This document shows positions 1 to 8,165 of a stretch of 64,000 bases of DNA, one piece after another; within the stretch, counting starts at the first letter, position 1, and the number at the start of each line of letters is the position of its first letter. Source of the stretch: Phycisphaerae bacterium (GTDB lineage: Bacteria; Planctomycetota; Phycisphaerae; UBA1845; PWPN01); assembly GCA_012719955.1 (NCBI GenBank), contig JAAXZI010000008.1:1-64000 (forward strand), read 5' to 3'. The notes under the pieces were generated by a model that worked only from the letters and a program-made list of their open reading frames with translations, did not search any database and was not told the origin of the DNA. Made by a program: the position numbers and the translations under genes.

Positions 1-92
1 CCCCCACTACGAACCACCGACTGGCCCCCGTGCTGAGCCGCCGACGGGGGTGGCAATTCTTTGTGGCGGCGTTGCGCGGGATTCCGGAGGGC

Positions 93-136
93 GTGCATCT
101 TGCACGCCTTTGAGGCGGGCAGGATGCCCGCCCCCC
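93..136. repeat. Palindromic GGCGGGCAGGATGCCCGCC-type repeat (family C)
   Basis: Two short inverted repeats in a row: a GCGTGCA/TGCACGC hairpin followed by a GGCGGGCA/TGCCCGCC hairpin. Related copies are at 15566-15622, at 58935-59050 and inside a coding sequence at 24688-24721. The rest of positions 1-209 shows no gene. Confidence 0.6.
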
Positions 137-209
137 TGATCTGATGCGCCCGGCCGCTTCACCGTAATCCTTTGCCGGCTCCCCCGCCGACCGGCCTTGG
201 CCAGCGCGG

Positions 210-239
210 TTGTACTGAGCGGAAAAGTCGCTATATAAT
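210..239 (+). promoter_or_regulatory. Predicted sigma-70 promoter of tRNA-Arg
   Basis: A perfect TATAAT -10 box lies at 234-239. A weaker -35 box TTGTAC lies at 210-215, with an 18-bp spacer. Transcription would start near 246, giving a leader of about 70 nt before the tRNA at 316. Confidence 0.6.
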
Positions 240-315
240 GTGGTCAGTGCTCCGGCGGGACAGGGCTTCGGACCTCAGCGTCCGACACCGCCCCGACTCA
301 GCAGGAATGTTGTAA

Positions 316-389
<74 letters not shown>

Positions 390-692
390 CTTTTCCACCC
401 GAAACGAATTTCACGCCGCAATGCGCCACAAGGTCGCACCCGAGCTGGACTGCGCTGATCCTTGAAAACCTGCCGGACGACTGCGTGCGGCATCAACAAC
501 ATCCTGTTTTCGTCCATTTCCGCCGTGAAAACGATGGTTTGTGACAGCCCCCTGCGCGGGTCGGCAGCCTGAAAATGTCTTGCGGTCAGGGACGATTAGG
601 GGTCTAATCTTGGGGTGTGTTTGTCGTACCCGCCGCAAGAAGGCCCCCTGCCGCGGCCGGCAAGGCAGGGGCAAACGAGCAGGAGGCGTACC
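390..692. other. Intergenic, no gene seen
   Basis: About 300 bp between the tRNA and the peptidase gene. No conserved ORF, tRNA or recognisable RNA was seen. The AGGAGG at 681-686 is the ribosome binding site of the next gene. Confidence 0.5.
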
Positions 693-2417
693 CTGGATAC
701 CACGTTCATAGCCCGAACAGCCCGGTCCGATGCGTTTCGTAAGTATCTGTCGGACCTACTCTTGGAGATCTGCGCGCTGGATACGACGCCGCGCCCCGAC
801 CTGGCTGGCCTGAAGGCGGCGGAGTCGCGCGTCTATGACATCCTGGAGCGCGAATTGCGTTCCTATGACCTGCCCGGCCTGCGGCTGGAGCGCGTGCCCA
901 TCAATCCGGCCATTCGCGAGCATCCGTTCTTCTCGCCGCTGTATTACACCCGCACGCCGGAGCGGCCTGATGGGGTGAGCGTGAAGGAATGCTATGCCGG
1001 ACGCGGCAATCTGCTGGTCCTGATCGATGGCCAGGAAAATGACCCCGGACGGAAAGCCGGCTCGCCCCCTGCCGGCGCAGGCCAGGCCCTCAACGCCCAC
1101 ATCGACGTGGTGGCCCCGTATTTCCCGCCCCGCATGGAAGGGGACGTGATCTATGGCCGGGGCGCGTGCGACGACAAGGGCAACGTGGTGGCCATGCTGG
1201 GGGCGCTCAAACTGCTGGGAGAGCATCTCAAGGCGACCGGCGGGCGGTTCAACCGGCCAGTGACCGGCATGATCGTCACCGACGAGGAAATGGGCGGGAA
1301 CGGCTCCCTCTCGCTGGCCCTGGACCGCAAGCTCAAGGAGCGCTACGACAGCCTGCTGGTGCTCGAATGCGCCGACAGCGGGTTGTTTCCCGGCAACCGG
1401 GGCTGTGTCTGGTACAGGATCGAGGGCGAGCTTCCGGGCGTAAACCTTTTTGAAGCTGCGGCTTACATCATCGAAGAGCTGGAAAAGGAAGGCCGGGCCA
1501 TCCGGGCCGAATCAGACCACCCGCTGTTTCCCCACCGGCCGGTGCAGACCTGCCACGGGATCATCGGCAATTGCGGCCAACACCCCTCGCGGATCAATGG
1601 CGACGTCAGTTTCGAGATCGGGTTTGCGTCCGGCGGCCGGCCGGAGCAGGCCGCCCGGCTCGTGCGCGACGTGCTGGAGGACGGGCTGGCCCAATACGTG
1701 GGGCTCTATGGCGACAAGACCAAGGTGACCGATCCGCTGACCGGCAAGCCCAAGGTCCAGCGCCACTACGATCTCGCCCCGCGCACCAACGGCTTCCGTG
1801 TGCGGGTTTACGGTTCGACCGGGCACATGGGCTCCATCCTGGAGAACGACGGGGCCATCACCAAGATGGCGACCATGTGCCGGGCACTGCTGCGCAGCCG
1901 CGATGCCCTCACGGCGGCGGCCGGGGCGCGCATGAGTCTGTCGCTGGTGGGCTGGCGGCACACTTCCAAGCTGCTGATGGAGGGCGGGCAGGGCTTCCTG
2001 CCCACGCATCGGATGGAGGACGTGCAGGCGCGCCTGCGTCAGGCGGCGGAGCGCGGCCTCCAGACGTATCTGCTGCAGATCGGTTCGTCGGCCTGCCCGC
2101 GTCAGGCCCTGCGGGTCAGCTATGACAAGCTGCACAACGCGGCCTTCGCCGGCGCGGCCGACTCGCCGGACATGCAAAACGCCATCGAAGCGGCAAAGCT
2201 GGCGGGTATTTACAAGGAAGGGCCGGTTCGCGGCTGGGACGTGTCCTGCGATGCTCGCATCTTCGCCTGCGAGTACCCCGGCCTGCCGGTCATCACCACC
2301 GGACCGGGGATGCTTCGCTACGCGCATTCGGACAGTGAGCAGATCGACATGCGCGACGTGGTGAAGGCGTGCGAGTTTATCGCCTACTTCATCCTGAAAC
2401 AGACGGGCACAGCGTAA
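693..2417 (+). CDS. M20-family metallopeptidase
   Basis: Predicted zinc-dependent peptidase/deacylase of the M20 family (ArgE/DapE/CPG2/ACY1 group). Seen: the metal and catalytic pattern HID at residues 136-138, CDDKG around 160, the EE pair at 198-199 that supplies the general base, and a late AHSD motif with His545 as a likely zinc ligand. At 574 residues it is longer than typical 400-residue relatives, mainly through N-terminal and central insertions. The start is unusual. CTG at 693 sits 6 nt after a perfect AGGAGG, whereas the upstream GTG at 615 has no such site and adds a low-complexity basic stretch. The substrate cannot be inferred. The next gene starts 126 bp downstream on the same strand. 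Confidence 0.85.
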   Translation: MDTTFIARTARSDAFRKYLSDLLLEICALDTTPRPDLAGLKAAESRVYDILERELRSYDLPGLRLERVPINPAIREHPFFSPLYYTRTPERPDGVSVKECYAGRGNLLVLIDGQENDPGRKAGSPPAGAGQALNAHIDVVAPYFPPRMEGDVIYGRGACDDKGNVVAMLGALKLLGEHLKATGGRFNRPVTGMIVTDEEMGGNGSLSLALDRKLKERYDSLLVLECADSGLFPGNRGCVWYRIEGELPGVNLFEAAAYIIEELEKEGRAIRAESDHPLFPHRPVQTCHGIIGNCGQHPSRINGDVSFEIGFASGGRPEQAARLVRDVLEDGLAQYVGLYGDKTKVTDPLTGKPKVQRHYDLAPRTNGFRVRVYGSTGHMGSILENDGAITKMATMCRALLRSRDALTAAAGARMSLSLVGWRHTSKLLMEGGQGFLPTHRMEDVQARLRQAAERGLQTYLLQIGSSACPRQALRVSYDKLHNAAFAGAADSPDMQNAIEAAKLAGIYKEGPVRGWDVSCDARIFACEYPGLPVITTGPGMLRYAHSDSEQIDMRDVVKACEFIAYFILKQTGTA

Positions 2418-2428
2418 GAGAGTTGCAG

Positions 2429-2450
2429 CGGCCGGTGTTGCTGCCGGCCG
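2429..2450 (+). terminator. GC hairpin after the M20 gene
   Basis: CGGCCGG (2429-2435) and CCGGCCG (2444-2450) form a 7-bp stem with an 8-nt loop, 12 nt past the stop. No T-run follows, so it may be a weak terminator or an mRNA-end hairpin. Confidence 0.3.
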
Positions 2451-2543
2451 TTGATGAATGAGAGTCAAACGGCCGGCCACGGATTGTGGATCGGGGCGCC
2501 GGCCGGTCATTACCAGGACACTACTGGGGAGGATTGATTGGTC

Positions 2544-3719
2544 ATGGATAAGATTCGCTTGGGCGTCATCGGGACCGGCTCGGTCGTGCGCGAGATCTAT
2601 CAGCACCTGTACTATCGCAGCGAGTATTCGCGTTTGCTCTCGGTTGAGGCTGCGGCCGATCCGAACACCAAAGCGCTCAACGAGTTCTGCGACCAGTACA
2701 ACATTCCGGCCGATCGGCGCTTCTCCAACTACGAGGAGATGATCAAGCGGGTCCAACTGGACGCCGTGCAGGTCAACACGCCCGACAGCCTGCACCGGGC
2801 GCCCACCGTCATGGCCCTGGATCACGGGCTGGATGTGATGATTCCCAAGCCGTTGGCCGAGTCCATCACCGATGCGCACGCCATGATCGAGGCCGCGAAC
2901 CGGAGCGGCCGGCTCATCGGCGTGGACTTCCACAAGCGCGAGGACCCGCGGATCAAGGAGGTGGCCACGCGCTACCGCAGCGGCGCCTATGGGCAGTTCC
3001 AGTGCGCCGTATGGTACATGCTGGACAAGATCTGCATCGCCGACCCGAATTATCAGCCGGCCTATTTTGCCTCACCCCGGTTCTGCGAGGAGAATTCCCC
3101 GATCACCTTCCTGACCGTGCACATGGCCGACGCTCTGCTGCGGATCGTCAGCCTCCGGCCGGTCAGTGTGCGGGCCACGGGCTGGGCGCAGAAGCTGGCC
3201 TCGCTGAAACCGCTTTCGTCCACGGGCTATGACCTGTGCGATACCGAGGTGGTCTTCGAGACCGGGGCGGTCGCCCACATCATCACCGGCTGGCATCTGC
3301 CCAACACGGCCTATTCCATGACCGTTCAGTCCTCACGGCTGATCTGCACGGATGGCATGATCGATCTGGGCATCGACACGCCCGGCTGCCGGGAGATCGT
3401 CGCCGACGGCATTTTCGAGCGCAACCCGCTGTTCCGAAACTTCGAGCCGGACGGCACGGTCAGCGGCTACGGCATGGACCGCCCGGGGCGGATTTACCAG
3501 AAGTTCCTGCGGGCCCGCAACGGCGAGATGTCCGCGGAAGAACGCGGCGAACTGATGAGCCCCTTCGAACTGGGCTTCTACACGACAGTCATCTGCGAGG
3601 CGGCCGAAAGCAGCCTCAAGGCCGGCGCCAAACACAATGGCGTGACCCGCGGCGTGGAAATCGATGTGAAGACCTTGCTGCGCGAACGCCTCGGCGCCGA
3701 CGCCTCCAAGTATCTGTGA
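2544..3719 (+). CDS. Gfo/Idh/MocA-family oxidoreductase
   Basis: Predicted NAD(P)-dependent sugar or inositol dehydrogenase-like enzyme, cytoplasmic. Seen: an N-terminal Rossmann nucleotide site LGVIGTGSVV directly after the start, and the PKPLAES motif at the end of the Rossmann fold, a variant of the family EKP. This is followed by the substrate-binding half, with the conserved GVDFHKRED stretch. About 391 residues, normal for the family. GGAGG at 2528-2532 could serve either TTG 2538 or ATG 2544; ATG is given here because the protein then starts two residues before the Rossmann strand. It lies downstream of the M20 gene on the same strand but 126 bp away, so co-transcription is uncertain. 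The substrate is unknown. Confidence 0.85.
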   Translation: MDKIRLGVIGTGSVVREIYQHLYYRSEYSRLLSVEAAADPNTKALNEFCDQYNIPADRRFSNYEEMIKRVQLDAVQVNTPDSLHRAPTVMALDHGLDVMIPKPLAESITDAHAMIEAANRSGRLIGVDFHKREDPRIKEVATRYRSGAYGQFQCAVWYMLDKICIADPNYQPAYFASPRFCEENSPITFLTVHMADALLRIVSLRPVSVRATGWAQKLASLKPLSSTGYDLCDTEVVFETGAVAHIITGWHLPNTAYSMTVQSSRLICTDGMIDLGIDTPGCREIVADGIFERNPLFRNFEPDGTVSGYGMDRPGRIYQKFLRARNGEMSAEERGELMSPFELGFYTTVICEAAESSLKAGAKHNGVTRGVEIDVKTLLRERLGADASKYL

Positions 3720-3894
3720 GCCGCGCGTCGCTCCGGCGACCTCCCAGGGCAGGCTTGCTCCGCCGTGGGTGCCAAGCTCCGGCGGCGAAAGGGCGGGCGA
3801 CTGCTAAAGACATCGTGCGCCGCGCTTTCAGAGGAGCGGTGCGCCGTGGCACACGCGCGCTTCATCGGCTGGGGCGGGGCAGGCCGGGGACCTC

Positions 3895-3968
3895 ATGCGG
3901 TTTGCGTTGCGAACTTGGGCCGGTTCCTGCCTGGTTGTTGGCCACCCCGCTGTCGATTGCTTGAACCC
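3895..3968 (+). repeat. Family-A element, left half (interrupted copy)
   Basis: Matches the left half of the copies at 26001, 28132 and 30559: a terminal ATGCGGTTTGCG-like end, then GGTTCCTGCCTGGTTGTT, then CGCTGTCGATTGCTTGAA. The matching right half resumes at 4483, about 515 bp further on. Confidence 0.65.
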
Positions 3969-3970
3969 TA

Positions 3971-4078
3971 CAGCGCAAAGTGGGCCATTTTCTGTAGCGG
4001 CCGGGCTCCGTACCGGCCGTTTTGTCCGTAAACGGCCGGCACCCAGCTTTCGCCGGATACCCGGCCCGGCCGCTACGA
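3971..4078 (+). repeat. Family-B palindromic repeat, complete copy
   Basis: About 107 bp bounded by inverted ends GTAGCGGCCGGGC and GCCCGGCCGCTAC, with internal ACGGCCGG/CCGGCCGT pairs. Almost the same sequence occurs in reverse orientation at 46241-46346, including the flank CAAAGTGGGCCATTTTCTG. Partial copies are at 15655-15683 and 18129-18158. Confidence 0.75.
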
Positions 4079-4174
4079 CCTTGCGATGTAGTGTTGAATC
4101 TTCGTGCCCCCGCCTCTGATGACGCTTGATTCTCTGACCGGGCAATGGCGGGCCGGGTGGCCCACCTCTTCCGG

Positions 4175-4233
4175 GTGGCCCCGAGAGGGGCCAGGTGAGA
4201 GTAGCCACCAGTGCAGCGCAGCGGAACTGGTGG
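4175..4233. repeat. Repeat related to 59339-59398
   Basis: Both segments share GGGGC-AGGT/TGGT-GAGAG-AGCCACCAGTG followed by AGCG-AGCGGAACT and GTGG. The similarity is visible over roughly 50 bp and neither copy is coding. Confidence 0.55.
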
Positions 4234-4482
4234 TTGCGAGTGCCCGGCGCATAAGTCCCCGCCCCGGACGGGGCGGCCATGGAAGAGAGAGGCGGGCCTT
4301 ACCAGGGGTTCCGCTTCGCTCCACCCCTGGCTACTTTCTCGCCGCTCCTGCGGGGCGTGTGTTCACCTGAAGGTGGCGGTCTGTGGTGCGCTCAATGCCC
4401 TTTTCTTATTCTGTCCTGCCCAGTCTGCTTCAACCAGGCTTGCGGTTGATGCCGTCGGCACCCTCATCGGTTGTCCAAATCG

Positions 4483-4549
4483 TGAACCCACCTCTGAAGA
4501 GGTGGGCCACCCAATGCACAGGATTCATTGGGAATCCGTATCACACCTC
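4483..4549 (+). repeat. Family-A element, right half; overlaps a stop codon
   Basis: Contains the internal palindrome CCACCTCT-GA-AGAGGTGG and the terminal GGAATCCGTATCACACC. The last bases overlap the 3' end of the ATPase gene on the minus strand. Its TGA stop (4541-4543) lies in the repeat end, read as TGATACGGATTCC. Confidence 0.7.
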
Positions 4550-7500
4550 CGGCAGCATGCCGACCAGTGAATCTCGCCGGAGCCGGTCGACTGGGCCGCG
4601 CATCCGTGGCCATTCGTCATCGGGCACGTTGCGCTCGTCAGACCGGTTGAGTCTTTCACGCTGCGGGACCGGCTGGGCGCGACCCATGACCGCCTCGTCA
4701 GCGCGGCGGGCCGCTTCGATGGCCTCCACAAGACCGGCCGTGTTCCGGGCGATCGCGTTCAGCACGCGTTTGCGGTGGCTCAATTCGGATTCGAGCTTTT
4801 GTCCGGCCTGCTTGCCGGCCGCCAGCAACCTGGCCAGGGTCTCGGCAACCTGGCGGGCCTCCGCACAGCGAGCGGTCCAGACGTCCGCGTCGTCGCGGCA
4901 ATCGTCGAAGTTGCGGAGCGCCGCCTGCAGACGGTCGCAGGCCGAACCGGCTTCGCCGGCCGCCCGCTCCAGCCGGGCGGCGAGGCCTTCGCCGCGGGCC
5001 AGCTCGGACTTCCACTGATAGGAGTTGATGCGTTCCTCCAGGATCTGCTGAGCACGCTGCATGGCCTTGAGCAGTTTGCCCGCCGCGCCCACCGAGGCGC
5101 GCAGCTCGCCCGATTTCTGGTCGATGGCCGTCACCTCCTCGCCCCATTGCTTCAGCGCTCTTTCGACGGGCTCGACGGCCTGGGCCAGTTCCCGCCGTGC
5201 GGTTTCAGCCGTCTGGGCCATCCGGGCCAGCTCCTCACGTTCGACACGGGCCCGCTCGATCAATTCGCCCAGCTCCCGCCCGATCCCGGGGCTCAGCTCG
5301 ATCTTCACCGGCGCGTTCCCCTCGACCGCCGCAAGCCGGCTGGAAAGCTGCTCCATGTTCCTGACCAGGGAGCGCATGTCCTCCTGCTGCCGCCGGCGGT
5401 CCGTATCCACGCGGTCGCGCAGCTCGCTCAGATTCTCCTCCAGGGCGCGAACGCTGTCCGGCGAAGAGGCCAGGCCGGCCAGGGCCTGCAAGCGCCCGGC
5501 CAGTTCATCCCAGCGCCGGTTGAAGTCGTTCAGGTTGCTTTGCCGCTGCTTTTCGCTGTGGTCGAGGCGCTGCAACACCGCCTCCAGATCGCGGGCATGG
5601 GTCTCCTGGACGGCGGCAACGTCATCGTGGGTCGCCGCCCGCTCGGCCAGGACTTCGATCTGCTCGAGGGCCTGACGGCAACTGGCGGCCACCTCCTGCA
5701 CGGCGGCGTCGATCTCGGACCGGCCGATGTCCATCCGCTCGAAGACCCCGCGGATCTGTTCGGCGTGCTCCGCCTGCACGGTCTCCAGTTGATCGACACC
5801 CACCAACTTCCGCGGCAATGCCTCCAGCCGGGCCGCGAGACTTTCGCAGCGCTGACTCACCGCCTCCACGAGGGCCTCCAGCTCGCCGCGTTGCGTGGCC
5901 AGGGCCGCCAGCATGGTCTGCGTATCCGACTCCTGCCGCTTGGCCAGGGCGGCGAGTTCCTCGGCCGGGGCGCCCGTCTTGGCCAGGCGGAACAGTTCCT
6001 CGCGGGTTTGCCGCCAGTGCGTAAGCACTTCATCGAACCGAGCCCGCACGGCCTCTTTTTGCTGGTCAAGCTGCTGCTGGAGCGCCCCGGTACGCTGCTG
6101 TTGGCGTTCCAGGTGCTCCCGCATTTCCTGCGATTGTGCCTGGGTGTGCTTCTGGAAGCTCACCAAGTTCTCGCGCAACTGCTCGAGCTCCTCGCGGCCG
6201 GCGGCCTGCTCCCCCTGGGCCTGGAGCGCGCCCGCCAGGCTCTCAATGCGGGCCTTCGTCTGCGTATTGAGCGCCTGAATCTCGCTCCCGCGCTGGTTCA
6301 GCCGGGCGTCCAACTCGGCCAGCATGCGCGCGCCCTCGCGCACATCGCCGGCCAGCACATTCAACCGCCCCTCGATGGCCGCCTGCATGGTGGCCAGCCG
6401 GTGGCGCAGGTCACGCACCCACCGGGCCTGGACCAGAACCCGCCGGGACAGCTCTTCGCGCGCGGCCCGCTGCTCATCTGAAAGCGCGCCGGTTCGCCGC
6501 TCAAGATCCTGCTGAAGCCGGGCCAGGGCCTCGGACTCGCAGGCCAGCCTGTGCCGCATGTTCTCCAGGAGGGCGGTCTGTTGGGCGTGAGTGCGCTGAA
6601 GATCCTCCCGGGTTGCGGCAGCCTCCCACAGCGACTGCATGGCCTGTTCCATCACGGTGGCCTGCTGGTGAAGTCGGTCATTGAGCGCTTGCAGACCGCT
6701 CTCGTGCAGATGCAGCGCCGACCGGAGGTCCTCGAGCGCATGGTCATGCGCATCCCTGATGGCCACAAGCGTCTCGGTCTGCTGGGCAGAAGTCCGCTCC
6801 AGATCGCCGTGCGTGGCCGTGTTTTCATGCAACTCCGCCAGTTGCCGTCTCACTTCTTCGAGAGAGCCCGTCACCTGGCCGGCCAGCGTTTCGATTTCGT
6901 TCTTCTGGGCGGTGATGTGGGCCTGAAGCTCTTCGATGCGCCCGCCGCTGCCCGCGACCTGATCGGCCAGCGCCTCAACCCACTCCGCCACCCGGCCACC
7001 GGGCTCTTCTGGTTGTTGGGGAGACGGATTCTCCGACCCCACGGCGTCGGTCGCGTTTGACCTCGGATGCGGCAGAGAGCACGGCGCCGATTTCGGAACT
7101 TCCACCGGCGGACCGGCAATCTCTTCGATAATGTCGGCGTCCACCATGCGCTGCCCGCGCCCGTAGGCGGTGAGCAGGGCGTTGTCGCACAGCCGGTTGA
7201 TCAACCGGGGCATGCCTTGCGAAGCGGCGAAAATGCGATCAAGGGCCGCCTGGGTAAACAGCTCTCCGCCGTTCCAGCCGGCCATGCGCAGGCGATGGGC
7301 CACATAGTCGCCGGTCTGCTCGCTGGTCAACGCATTCAAGTGAAAGCGGTGGAACAATCGCTGATCGAGCTGGCGCAGGTTTGGTCGCTCGAAGCGTGCG
7401 CGCAGCTCGGGCTGGCCCAGAATGCAGACCTGGATCAGCTTGGCGTCATCGGCTTCGAGATTGCCCAGCATGCGCACGGCCTCGAAGCTCTCGTCCGGCA

Positions 7501-7903
7501 GATTCTGGGCTTCGTCGAGCAGGACGACGACCAGGCGGTCATGAGCATATTGTTCCAGCAGAAAGGCATGCAGCCGCTCGGTCAGTTGAAGAGAGCCGGC
7601 CTCGGCCGGCACGGGGATATCCAGCTCCGAGCAGAGCGCGGCCAGAAGCTGCTTGCCGGAAAGCTGCGTATGGGTAATGACGGCGGTTCGGGCCCGAGGT
7701 TCGATGCGACGCAGAAACATGCGCCCGATCATCGTCTTGCCGGCCCCCACCTCGCCGGTCAGGAGCACGAAGCCTTTGCGTTGGAGCGTGGCGTATTCCA
7801 AGGTGGCCAGGGCCTCCTCGTGCTCCGGCGTGCCATAGTAAAAAGAGGGATCCGGCGTGTTGTTGAAGGGCGGCCGGTGGAAGCCAAAATGTGCACAGTA
7901 CAT
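4541..7903 (-). CDS. ExeA/XrtA-associated-type AAA ATPase with giant coiled-coil tail
   Basis: 1120 residues. Residues 1-270 form an ExeA/GspA-like AAA ATPase of the kind found in exosortase-linked exopolysaccharide loci (TIGR03015-like): opening MYCAHFGFHRPPF, TPDPSFYY, Walker A GEVGAGKT at 50-57, Walker B VVVLLDEAQ around 126-133, and the later GMPRLINRLCDNAL helix. Residues ~310-1110 are almost entirely predicted coiled coil, rich in E, Q, L, A and R, with degenerate repeated blocks such as THGDLERTSAQQT, TREDLQRTHAQQT and THDDVAAVQETHA. Usual relatives stop at about 270-550 residues. No clear membrane span was seen. AGGAG sits 8 nt before the ATG. It is transcribed divergently from the export lipoprotein gene, so it probably acts with the polysaccharide machinery, perhaps as an assembly scaffold (inference). 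Confidence 0.8.
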   Translation of the reverse strand: MYCAHFGFHRPPFNNTPDPSFYYGTPEHEEALATLEYATLQRKGFVLLTGEVGAGKTMIGRMFLRRIEPRARTAVITHTQLSGKQLLAALCSELDIPVPAEAGSLQLTERLHAFLLEQYAHDRLVVVLLDEAQNLPDESFEAVRMLGNLEADDAKLIQVCILGQPELRARFERPNLRQLDQRLFHRFHLNALTSEQTGDYVAHRLRMAGWNGGELFTQAALDRIFAASQGMPRLINRLCDNALLTAYGRGQRMVDADIIEEIAGPPVEVPKSAPCSLPHPRSNATDAVGSENPSPQQPEEPGGRVAEWVEALADQVAGSGGRIEELQAHITAQKNEIETLAGQVTGSLEEVRRQLAELHENTATHGDLERTSAQQTETLVAIRDAHDHALEDLRSALHLHESGLQALNDRLHQQATVMEQAMQSLWEAAATREDLQRTHAQQTALLENMRHRLACESEALARLQQDLERRTGALSDEQRAAREELSRRVLVQARWVRDLRHRLATMQAAIEGRLNVLAGDVREGARMLAELDARLNQRGSEIQALNTQTKARIESLAGALQAQGEQAAGREELEQLRENLVSFQKHTQAQSQEMREHLERQQQRTGALQQQLDQQKEAVRARFDEVLTHWRQTREELFRLAKTGAPAEELAALAKRQESDTQTMLAALATQRGELEALVEAVSQRCESLAARLEALPRKLVGVDQLETVQAEHAEQIRGVFERMDIGRSEIDAAVQEVAASCRQALEQIEVLAERAATHDDVAAVQETHARDLEAVLQRLDHSEKQRQSNLNDFNRRWDELAGRLQALAGLASSPDSVRALEENLSELRDRVDTDRRRQQEDMRSLVRNMEQLSSRLAAVEGNAPVKIELSPGIGRELGELIERARVEREELARMAQTAETARRELAQAVEPVERALKQWGEEVTAIDQKSGELRASVGAAGKLLKAMQRAQQILEERINSYQWKSELARGEGLAARLERAAGEAGSACDRLQAALRNFDDCRDDADVWTARCAEARQVAETLARLLAAGKQAGQKLESELSHRKRVLNAIARNTAGLVEAIEAARRADEAVMGRAQPVPQRERLNRSDERNVPDDEWPRMRGPVDRLRRDSLVGMLPEV

Positions 7904-8050
7904 GAGGTGAACTCCTCTTCGTCAGGGCCGCACGGGGCCGGTTATCGGGCCTCGGGCTCCTGGCAGACCCAATCAAGCCGTTCTATCGGACCTCCGCAAA
8001 GCACTCTTGAGGCTCCAGGAATAAACGTCTGAAAAAAAAGATGGAGATTA

Positions 8051-8066
8051 CTGGAACAGGTTTGGC
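8051..8066 (+). promoter_or_regulatory. Possible sigma-54 promoter of the polysaccharide operon
   Basis: CTGGAACAGGTTTGGC has GG (8053-8054) and GC (8065-8066) separated by exactly 10 nt, the -24/-12 spacing. It lies about 100 nt before the export lipoprotein start, in the divergent 262-bp region. The match outside GG and GC is only partial. Sigma-54 control of PEP-CTERM-linked loci is known, and rpoN is in this window at 48570-50042. Confidence 0.35.
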
Positions 8067-8165
8067 CCTTGTCCGATGAGGTTAAGCGTCAAAGCAGGCC
8101 GGGCCCTCCAGGACGGACGGGCTGCGAGCGGGGGCGGAAGGAAGCCGAACCCCAGGAAGTCAGGG

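Larger units (their letters stand above)
3720..4540. other. Gene-free repeat cluster
   Basis: About 820 bp without a convincing gene, made largely of repeats. It holds the left and right halves of a 140-bp family-A element (3895-3968 and 4483-4549). Between them are a family-B palindrome (3971-4078), a family-A middle fragment near 4088-4116 (GTTGAATCTTCG followed by a C-rich stretch), and a segment at 4175-4233 related to 59339-59398. Open frames here are short, overlap on both strands and have no family likeness. Confidence 0.7.

Noticed and set aside
1512-2933. 473-codon minus-strand frame spanning the M20 and oxidoreductase genes
   Set aside because: It covers two clear plus-strand genes with catalytic motifs and has none itself.
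4085-4540. Several 80-210 codon frames in the 3.7-4.5 kb gap
   Set aside because: They overlap on both strands, are built from repeat sequence and match no protein family I recognise.
4775-6481. 568-codon plus-strand frame opposite the ATPase coiled coil
   Set aside because: It is an antisense shadow of a Gln/Glu/Arg-rich coiled coil, with no motifs.
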